A stretch of 8,032 nt of DNA, taken from the NCBI GenBank assembly GCA_021775795.1, contig JAJFHB010000504.1, positions 1 to 8,032 on the forward strand. Direction: 5' to 3'. Below the pieces are notes generated by a model that had not been told where the DNA came from, did no database searches, and worked only from the letters and a program-made list of their open reading frames with translations. A program made the position numbers and the translations under genes. Shown in pieces: positions 1-5,287 of this stretch. Origin of the DNA: Hyphomicrobiales bacterium (GTDB taxonomy: Bacteria; Pseudomonadota; Alphaproteobacteria; Rhizobiales; JAJFHB01). Within the stretch, counting starts at the first letter, position 1; each line of letters starts with the position of its first letter.

Positions 1-1337
1 GCTTCACCTTCCTCATTGACCCGGGCGCCGTCGACGACATTCCAGCCGGCGGCATCGAGCAACTCAGACGCCTGCGTCAAAAGTGTGCGGTCCCGGCCAG
101 AGCCGTCGGACACCGGTGACAAAACCACAGCGCCAAAGACTTCCAGCGGCAGGACACTCTCGAACGGTGCAAGCAATTCAATCTCTGCCTCGGTTGGTTC
201 GCCTTCGGCTTTCAGGTCGGAGTTTTCAAAGAAACTGTTTGTGCGTCTGTATTGATCATAGAACAGATTTGCGTTCGCCCATTCAAAGTCAAAGGCCAGA
301 CCCAGCGCCTGGCGAACCCTGACATCCGCAAATTTTTCCAGCCGCGTGTTGATGAAAAATCCCTGCGCCCCGGATGGCCTGTCGTCTGGCAACACGTCGC
401 GAATGAGGCGTCCCTCCATAACAGCACGGGTGTCATAGCCGGTTGCCCAGGTGCTGGCGGTGAACTCTTCGCGCAAATCGTAATCACCCACCTTGAGCGC
501 TTCGAGTTGTGCTGTGCGGTCGCGGAAATACTCAAACCGGAGTTCCCCGAAATTATGGCGCCCGCGAATGACGGGTAAATCCCAGGCCCAGTAATCGTCC
601 CGCCGGGTGTAGCTTATGTACCGGCCCTGCTGGAACGCATCGATCGTATAGGGGCCACTGCCTAGCGGCACATCAAGGGAGGGTTCGGTAAACTCCCGTC
701 CCTCGTAAAAGGCCCGCGAAAAGATCGGTAGCAGTGCTATCCGGATGGCGAGATCACGAGTGACCTCTCCTTCGAATGTGTAATGCACGGTGTGAAGATC
801 AATGATCTCAGCTGTGACAACATCGCGGATCTGACCGGTGAGACTTGGGTGGCCGTGTTGTTTGAGAGTATCGAAAGTGAAGAGCAGATCATCGGCGGTG
901 AGGGCGGTGCCATCCGCAAATGCTGCTTCGGGACGAAGGTAGAATGTTACGCCGTTGCCGTCTTCATCCGCTTCTGCGGAATGGGCGACAAGCCCGTATA
1001 CCGCATCGGGCTCGTCAAAAGCCCGAACCATCAAACTGTCAAATAACAACTCGATGCCATAGGGCGCATCCCCTGGCAGAACGTAACCGTTGAAGCTGTT
1101 GAAGGTTGCCTGATTGGTGTTGAAAATGCCCTGGACACCGATGGTGGACAGGCGGCCGCCGGAAGGCGCGTCAGGATTGACGTAGTCAAAATGCGTGAAG
1201 TGCTCCGCGTACTTGAGATGACCGAAGGCTGACAGACCATGGCTCGGCTCTGCAGCGGCTGAGGCCGTGCAGAGGAGCACAGCGGCGGCAATAGGCCCGA
1301 CGTGCCGAAGAAACCAGGATGCTCCAGGCGACTTCAC
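1..1337 (-). CDS. yejA: Periplasmic oligopeptide-binding protein, ABC family 5 (YejA-like), 3' end cut by window
   Basis: Reading the minus strand from a GTG at 1337 gives about 445 uninterrupted codons running off the left edge, so the C-terminus (roughly 150-180 residues judged from the paralogue) is missing. Residues 1-29 form a Sec signal peptide (basic start, hydrophobic core, TASAAA cleavage region). The mature part shows family 5 solute-binding features: YVNPDAPSGG at 52-61, a FADGTALTADDLLF segment near 140-153 and LGSGPY at 225-230, followed by RRDDYW and later FFINTR and VRQAL. It resembles the gene just upstream throughout, so the two are tandem paralogues. Family members deliver oligopeptides (microcin C in E. 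coli) to the YejBEF inner-membrane ABC transporter. The GTG start is forced: the frame is closed by the upstream gene's TAA three codons earlier, and the next in-frame start lies inside the signal peptide. No clear Shine-Dalgarno is visible, so translational coupling is likely. Confidence 0.9.
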   Translation of the reverse strand, partial: MKSPGASWFLRHVGPIAAAVLLCTASAAAEPSHGLSAFGHLKYAEHFTHFDYVNPDAPSGGRLSTIGVQGIFNTNQATFNSFNGYVLPGDAPYGIELLFDSLMVRAFDEPDAVYGLVAHSAEADEDGNGVTFYLRPEAAFADGTALTADDLLFTFDTLKQHGHPSLTGQIRDVVTAEIIDLHTVHYTFEGEVTRDLAIRIALLPIFSRAFYEGREFTEPSLDVPLGSGPYTIDAFQQGRYISYTRRDDYWAWDLPVIRGRHNFGELRFEYFRDRTAQLEALKVGDYDLREEFTASTWATGYDTRAVMEGRLIRDVLPDDRPSGAQGFFINTRLEKFADVRVRQALGLAFDFEWANANLFYDQYRRTNSFFENSDLKAEGEPTEAEIELLAPFESVLPLEVFGAVVLSPVSDGSGRDRTLLTQASELLDAAGWNVVDGARVNEEGE

Positions 1338-1343
1338 GTGAGA

Positions 1344-3212
1344 TTACTGCGCATCAATTCGTGCTGCACGTTCCGCGTCGTACCACCAAACGGTCGGGAA
1401 TGCGAAACTCGTCACCGGCAATTGCTCCGGCCGGCCGAAGCGGTCCCAGTAGGCATAGAGAGTGGGCCGGTACCATTGCGGCACGACAAAATAATTCCAC
1501 AGCAAAACGCGATCGAGAGCGTGGGTATAGGCAACAAGATCGTCGCGGTTTTCAGCGTATATCAGACCTTCTATCAGGGCGTCGATTGCAGGGTCTGCAA
1601 TGCCTGCTCGATTTTGGCTGCCTTGCCGGCCAGCAGCCTCTGTGCCCCAGTACTCCCGCTGTTCGTTGCCCGGAGACAGAGACTGTCCCCAGCTGCCAAC
1701 GATGATGTCGAAGTCGAACTCGTCGCGCCGTTGCGAGTATTGCGTGCTGTCGACGACACGAATGTTGGAATCAACACCCAGAATGTCCAGATTTTCCTTG
1801 TAGGCAAGAACGTGAGGCTCAAATGCCGGCGACACGAGTAGAAACTCAATGGTCATGGGTTCGCCGGTCTCATCATTTGTCAGGGCCCCATCCTGCACAG
1901 ACCAGCCCGCTTCCTCGAGCAGGGCCTTTGCCTCTCGCAGGTAGCCTCGCGTCGCCCGGCGGTCTGTGTGCACGGGGTTGGTATATTCCTGAGTGAAGAC
2001 TTCTTCGGGAATCTGCCCTCTCAGTGGCTCCAGAATTTCAAGCTCGCGCCCCTCGGGCAATCCGGATGAGGCAAGTTCTGATTCATCGAAATAGCTGTCG
2101 AGGCGGTGATTGAGGCCATAGGAGACAAACTCGTTGGAAAACTCGAAATTGAAGGCCAGATTGAACGCCTGGCGAACACGCCGGTCAGACAGTGCGGCGC
2201 GCCGCGTGTTCATCACGAAGGCCTGCATGCGTTCGGGGTAAATCGACAGATACTCATCCTTGATGATCCAGCCGCTCTGTGCCGCGGCAAAATCATATCC
2301 CGTTTCCCAGAACTTCGGCGTGCCTTCGATCCGGAAGTCATAGGCATCGGATTTGAAGGCTTCAAACAGCACGGTTGCATCGCGGTAATAGCTGTATTCG
2401 ACCTTGTCGAAGTTGTTCTGTCCCGCTGAAACGGGCAGATCCTCGGCCCAGTAGTCATCAACCCGCTCAAAGGAGATCGACCTGGGCGCATCTACATAGG
2501 TTACCTGATAGGGGCCGGAGCCCATGGGCGGTTCAAGCGTTGGTGAGAAGAAGTCGCGCGCATTACCCTCTGCGTCTGTGCCTTCCCAGAAATGCTTCGG
2601 CAGAATATAGAGCTGGCCGGTAATGTGCGGCAGCTCGCGGTTACCGGCCTCATCAAATGTGAAAGTGACCTCATGGTCGCCGGTTTTCTCCACGCTTTCG
2701 ATGTTGGCGTAGTAATACGCAAACCGAGGGTGTGCTTCGCGCAGCACTTCTAGGCTGAAAATCACATCCTCCGGCGTGACAGGCATGCCGTCATGCCAGC
2801 GCGCGTCAGGGTTCAGCGCGAAGGTAGCAGAAGAGAAATCGTCAGGATGCGAAACGCTGTGAGCGATGAGGCCATACATTGTCCCGGCTTCGTCGATACT
2901 GTCCGTCATCAAGGTTTCAATCACGAAAGCCGCGATGCCGCCGGCAGAATCGCCGGGGACGATGAAGGGATTGAGGCTGTCGAACGATCCTTGCGTCGCC
3001 ATTCGGACGGTACCGCCCTTGGGAGCGTTGGGATTGACGCCGTTAAAATGTTCAAAATCAGGTCCGTGCAGAACTTCTCCCATCAGGCTGATGCCATGAC
3101 GCCATTCCGGTTCCGCCTGCGATGAGGCTGGTGTTGCGAATACGGTGGGTGAGACCGCCAGGGTCAGTGACGTCAGAACTGCGATTGCTGTGCCGGGAAG
3201 TTTGATTTTCAT
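1344..3212 (-). CDS. yejA: Periplasmic oligopeptide-binding protein, ABC family 5 (YejA-like)
   Basis: This is a complete 622-residue protein, the usual length for YejA-type binding proteins. Residues 1-26 are a Sec signal peptide (MKIK start, hydrophobic core, VFA cleavage site). Landmarks of the mature protein are an HGISLMGE segment at 39-46, VNPNAPKGG at 59-67, RWHDGMPVTPEDVIFSLE at about 138-155, MGSGPY at 230-235, and later VDDYW, FVMNTRR and VRQAFNLAF. By family knowledge it captures oligopeptides in the periplasm for a YejBEF-type importer; in E. coli this system takes up microcin C, and in rhizobia and Brucella the Yej system is linked to antimicrobial-peptide tolerance. The substrate here cannot be read from sequence. 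The next gene starts 6 bp after the stop, so the two form one operon that probably continues past the left edge. An alternative assignment to another oligopeptide/dipeptide family 5 transporter cannot be excluded. Confidence 0.93.
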   Translation of the reverse strand: MKIKLPGTAIAVLTSLTLAVSPTVFATPASSQAEPEWRHGISLMGEVLHGPDFEHFNGVNPNAPKGGTVRMATQGSFDSLNPFIVPGDSAGGIAAFVIETLMTDSIDEAGTMYGLIAHSVSHPDDFSSATFALNPDARWHDGMPVTPEDVIFSLEVLREAHPRFAYYYANIESVEKTGDHEVTFTFDEAGNRELPHITGQLYILPKHFWEGTDAEGNARDFFSPTLEPPMGSGPYQVTYVDAPRSISFERVDDYWAEDLPVSAGQNNFDKVEYSYYRDATVLFEAFKSDAYDFRIEGTPKFWETGYDFAAAQSGWIIKDEYLSIYPERMQAFVMNTRRAALSDRRVRQAFNLAFNFEFSNEFVSYGLNHRLDSYFDESELASSGLPEGRELEILEPLRGQIPEEVFTQEYTNPVHTDRRATRGYLREAKALLEEAGWSVQDGALTNDETGEPMTIEFLLVSPAFEPHVLAYKENLDILGVDSNIRVVDSTQYSQRRDEFDFDIIVGSWGQSLSPGNEQREYWGTEAAGRQGSQNRAGIADPAIDALIEGLIYAENRDDLVAYTHALDRVLLWNYFVVPQWYRPTLYAYWDRFGRPEQLPVTSFAFPTVWWYDAERAARIDAQ

Positions 3213-3252
3213 GCTCTATCTGCCGTCCAGAAGCGTCTGTGAGACGCGGGGT

Positions 3253-3281
3253 TTTCGAGTGAACTTTTCATTTGTGGTCAA
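3253..3281 (-). promoter_or_regulatory. Candidate sigma-70 promoter of the yejA pair
   Basis: On the minus strand TTGACC (3281-3276) matches five of six bases of the -35 consensus. It is followed after 17 bp by TCGAAA (3258-3253), a weak -10 with three of six matches. The predicted start would give a leader of about 35 nt before the ATG at 3212. The area is clearly more AT-rich than its surroundings. This rests on pattern matching alone. Confidence 0.3.
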
Positions 3282-3294
3282 ATTTTGAACAAAT
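3270..3294. promoter_or_regulatory. Nested inverted repeat overlapping the candidate -35 box (possible operator)
   Basis: ATTTGT at 3270-3275 is mirrored by ACAAAT at 3289-3294 with 13 bp between. Inside it, TCAAA (3278-3282) and TTTGA (3284-3288) form a second inverted repeat around one central base. The two dyads are offset by one base. The position over the putative -35 of the peptide-transport operon would suit a repressor or activator site, but no specific regulator is recognised. Confidence 0.3.
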
Positions 3295-3360
3295 CTGAGG
3301 CGGGATGGTGTCCCCGACCAGGACATTCTAACTGACAGAAGCGCAGAAGGCTGCTCACGA

Positions 3361-3396
3361 CAAATAAAAACACCGGTAGCGGGGCTGCCGGTGTTT
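3361..3396 (-). terminator. Rho-independent terminator of the cytochrome c gene
   Basis: Positions 3368-3380 and 3384-3396 form a 13-bp stem (one G-T pair) closed by a 3-base loop. On the minus strand the stem is followed directly by TTTTTATTTG. It lies about 40 bp after the stop codon of the cytochrome c gene at 3439 and separates that gene from the downstream yejA operon. The plus-strand reading has a poorer T-tract (TTTCCATTT) and no plus-strand gene ends here. Confidence 0.88.
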
Positions 3397-3438
3397 CCAT
3401 TTCACTTGTGTTATCGACCGGTAGCGAATGCTGGAAAC

Positions 3439-4056
3439 CTATTCGGTAGCCTCGGTCGCTGCATCGCCATCCTCGGTCATTTCCTCGGCGTCTTCGGCCA
3501 TTTCTTCGGCTACCGGCATATCAATGGGATTATCGCTTTGATCATGCAGATACATGAGAAGGTCTGCACGCTGGTTCATGCGGCTGATACCGTTGAACGC
3601 CATCTTGGTACCGACAACGTAACCCTTTGGATCTTCGAGAAACGCATTGAGCGTTTCGAAGTTCCAGATGCCGATCTCGGCGGCCCGTTCGGTCATCCCT
3701 GCAGAATAGTCGTAACCGGGAACCGTTGCTGCCTGGCGGCCCATAACACCATAAAGGTTGGGTCCGATGCCGTTCTCGCCGCCACTTTCAAACGTGTGGC
3801 AGGCGGCGCACTTGCGGATAACGCCGGCACCGTCTTCGGCTGTAGCGCCTTCGAGCATCTCTGCCATGGAAATGACCACTACTTCGGTCGGTTCTGTGGC
3901 TTCTCCCGTGCCCTCACCCTCAATTTCAAGGGAATAAGCGAGCGTTTCGGGATGTTCAGGCGTGTAGAGAATGCCTGCGAGAGACTGCAAGAGCATGACA
4001 ATCAGCACGGTGCCGAGAACGGCGCCTGCGATTTTGTTGAGTTCGTATGTATCCAT
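3439..4056 (-). CDS. cycM: Membrane-anchored class I cytochrome c (CycM-type)
   Basis: The 205-residue protein starts MDTYELNKIAGAVLGT, typical of CycM-like cytochromes. Residues 9-30 form one uncleaved membrane anchor that holds the protein at the periplasmic face. A flexible acidic linker (about 31-66) follows, then a class I cytochrome c domain with the haem-binding CAACH at 83-87 (Cys83, Cys86, His87) and the probable axial Met152 in GTKMAF. In the family, such proteins carry electrons from the bc1 complex to an aa3-type terminal oxidase. The C-terminus (183-205) is an unusual tail with 11 Asp/Glu in 23 residues and no basic residue. The gene is monocistronic, with its own terminator downstream and a divergent region upstream. 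A weak GAGG lies about 12 bp before the ATG. The family is certain; the exact electron partner is inferred. Confidence 0.93.
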   Translation of the reverse strand: MDTYELNKIAGAVLGTVLIVMLLQSLAGILYTPEHPETLAYSLEIEGEGTGEATEPTEVVVISMAEMLEGATAEDGAGVIRKCAACHTFESGGENGIGPNLYGVMGRQAATVPGYDYSAGMTERAAEIGIWNFETLNAFLEDPKGYVVGTKMAFNGISRMNQRADLLMYLHDQSDNPIDMPVAEEMAEDAEEMTEDGDAATEATE

Positions 4057-4215
4057 GGCGCGGCCATTGCCTCAGATCTATCGGAAAATCGGGACCGGGA
4101 CGGCGTTTACCCCTAACGCCAAAACCCCTTATCTGGCCGCGGAGACTAATGATTTCTCCGGATTCTTGCAACTGGTAACAAACGCTGTGCAGATTTGCCG
4201 CGCTTGTTGGATCAG

Positions 4216-4227
4216 GCCCGATCGGGC
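4216..4227. repeat. Perfect 12-bp palindrome GCCCGATCGGGC
   Basis: This is a self-complementary 12-mer in the divergent region, about 190 bp upstream of pheA. It could be an operator, but palindromes of this size are not rare in GC-rich DNA. No run of T follows, so it is not a terminator. Confidence 0.4.
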
Positions 4228-4288
4228 ACCGCGAGGATGGCGCTGCCACCACACACAAAGGGCCGTTAAACACCGCTGGCACCGTGCG

Positions 4289-4317
4289 TTGACACCGGCA
4301 CCGCAAGGTGCTGAAAC
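4289..4317 (+). promoter_or_regulatory. pheA: Candidate promoter of pheA
   Basis: A perfect TTGACA at 4289-4294 is followed after 17 bp by TGAAAC (4312-4317), a poor -10 with three of six consensus bases. The predicted leader to the ATG at 4416 would be about 90 nt and would include the 16-bp tandem duplication. The exact -35 match is the main support; the weak -10 keeps confidence low. Confidence 0.3.
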
Positions 4318-4347
4318 TCGGCCAGATTGGCGTGGGTAACCAGCACC
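4296..4347 (+). promoter_or_regulatory. Two mutually exclusive hairpins in the pheA upstream region
   Basis: Segment GGTGCTG (4307-4313) can pair with CGGCACC (4296-4302, one G-U pair) around a GCAA tetraloop of the stable GNRA type, or perfectly with CAGCACC (4341-4347). The arrangement resembles a conformational switch, but neither hairpin is followed by a T-tract or hides the ribosome-binding site. If transcription starts at the candidate promoter at 4289-4317, the first hairpin would not be in the transcript. Confidence 0.3.
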
Positions 4348-4350
4348 CGG

Positions 4351-4382
4351 CCAGAATTGCAAAGATCCAGAATTGCAAAGAT
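4351..4382 (+). repeat. Perfect 16-bp tandem duplication upstream of pheA
   Basis: CCAGAATTGCAAAGAT occurs at 4351-4366 and again, identically and with no gap, at 4367-4382. The second copy is followed by ATTGC, which echoes the unit's interior. It ends 33 bp before the pheA start codon. Its length is not a multiple of three, so it would shift any reading frame through it, which supports the region being non-coding. Confidence 0.95.
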
Positions 4383-4415
4383 ATTGCAGCGGCCCAGCCA
4401 GCGAGTGAAATCAGT

Positions 4416-5276
4416 ATGAACAGCATCGTCTATCAGGGAGAGCCAGGGGCAAATTCACATATCGCCTGCCTGGAAGCGTTTCCAGATTATGAGCCCGTGG
4501 CGCGGCCGACATTTGAGGATGCATTGGCGGCCATCAGCGACGGCGAAGTTTCGCTTGGTATGATACCGATAGAAAACACTCTCGCGGGTCGGGTGGCGGA
4601 TATCCACCACCTTCTGCCGGAATCCGGCCTCTATATTGTGGGTGAGCATTTTTTGCGGGTTCACCATCAACTGCTCGCCCCTAAAGCGGCGACGCTGGAC
4701 ACCATCAAGACCGTTCACAGCCACACGATGGCGATCGGGCAGTGTCGCAATACTCTTCGGTCTCTGGGGCTCAAATCTGTTGTGGCTGTTGATACGGCCG
4801 GCGCTGCCCGTGAGATTTCGGAATCCGGGGATCTGACAAAATCCGCGATTGCGACCCAACTTGCGGGCGAAATCTACGGCCTCGCGACTTTGCGTGAAGA
4901 CATCGAGGATGCGGAGCATAACACCACCCGGTTCCTCATCCTTTCGAATGAGCCGGATGATGCGGAGTACAGTGACATACCCGTTGTCACCAGTTTCGTG
5001 TTCCGGGTACGCAACGTACCGGCGGCGCTCTACAAGGCAATGGGCGGGTTCGCCACCAATGGCGTCAACATGACAAAGCTGGAATCATACCAGTTGGAAG
5101 GTGCCTTCACCGCCACCCAGTTTTACGCTGATATTGAGGGACACCCGAGCGAGCGTAACGTGAGGCTGGCGCTGGAAGAGCTTGATTTCTTCACCAACCA
5201 GTTGCGTGTTCTGGGTGTCTATCACGCAAGTCCTGCACGCAAGGCATTTGCAACAACCGGCTCGTACGGCTCATAA
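4416..5276 (+). CDS. pheA: Prephenate dehydratase, monofunctional (PDT plus ACT domains)
   Basis: The 286-residue cytoplasmic enzyme converts prephenate to phenylpyruvate, the step committing chorismate-derived carbon to phenylalanine. The catalytic domain (about 4-180) shows YQGEPGANSH at 6-15, MIPIENT at 49-55, VHSHTMAIGQC at 100-110 and the family's TRF motif at 171-173, with the catalytic threonine. An ACT regulatory domain (about 191-270) follows with GGFATNGVNMTKLES and ESYQLEG at 223-229, where many PDTs have ESRP for phenylalanine binding. No chorismate mutase domain is fused. I chose the ATG at 4416 because the protein then begins at the conserved domain edge and has normal length. 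The frame is open back to a GTG at 4308, but that stretch crosses the tandem duplication and has no homology-like features. The gene ends 11 bp from the convergent caspase gene, with no obvious terminator. Confidence 0.96.
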   Translation: MNSIVYQGEPGANSHIACLEAFPDYEPVARPTFEDALAAISDGEVSLGMIPIENTLAGRVADIHHLLPESGLYIVGEHFLRVHHQLLAPKAATLDTIKTVHSHTMAIGQCRNTLRSLGLKSVVAVDTAGAAREISESGDLTKSAIATQLAGEIYGLATLREDIEDAEHNTTRFLILSNEPDDAEYSDIPVVTSFVFRVRNVPAALYKAMGGFATNGVNMTKLESYQLEGAFTATQFYADIEGHPSERNVRLALEELDFFTNQLRVLGVYHASPARKAFATTGSYGS

Positions 5277-5287
5277 ACGCTGCAGCT

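Larger units (their letters stand above)
4057..4415. other. Divergent intergenic region between cytochrome c and pheA (no gene seen)
   Basis: These 359 bp separate the minus-strand cytochrome c gene from plus-strand pheA. I see no convincing coding sequence in any frame. The cytochrome side carries a short dyad, GGCGTT (4102-4107) with AACGCC (4115-4120), which would form a hairpin in its 5' leader. The middle holds a palindrome at 4216-4227. The pheA side holds a TTGACA box, competing hairpins and a 16-bp tandem duplication, listed separately. Related genomes often carry kdsB in this place, as I recall, but no trace of it is visible here. Confidence 0.6.

Noticed and set aside
1248..1337. 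Cysteine in the signal peptide of the truncated YejA paralogue as a lipoprotein site
   Set aside because: The residues before Cys23 (AVLL) do not fit a lipobox, and a good signal peptidase I site follows at TASAAA.
1302..1841. 179-codon plus-strand open frame opposite the yejA pair
   Set aside because: It is antisense to two well-supported binding-protein genes and spans their junction, with no recognisable motif.
3372..3426. 10-bp direct repeat ACCGGTAGCG at 3372-3381 and 3417-3426
   Set aside because: One copy belongs to the terminator stem; the other is an isolated short match, probably chance.
3391..4116. 241-codon plus-strand open frame opposite the cytochrome c gene
   Set aside because: It lies antisense to a clear haem-binding CycM gene, starts within the terminator, and its translation shows no domain. 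It is a coding shadow.
4149..4178. Nine-codon frame as a leader peptide for pheA attenuation
   Set aside because: It contains no Phe codons and only one Trp, lacks a clear ribosome-binding site and is not followed by a terminator.
4308..4415. GTG at 4308 as an upstream start for pheA, adding 36 residues
   Set aside because: The extension crosses the frame-shifting 16-bp duplication and precedes the normal PDT N-terminus; the ATG at 4416 gives the family's usual length.
3956..4426. 156-codon minus-strand frame with a hydrophobic start, across the divergent region
   Set aside because: It overlaps the start of cytochrome c in another frame and runs over the tandem duplication. After its hydrophobic start it is rich in Arg and low in structure, as expected for a chance frame.
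5279..5286. GCTGCAGC palindrome between the convergent pheA and caspase genes as a bidirectional terminator
   Set aside because: It is only 8 bp, has no loop or T-tract, and is a common short palindrome.
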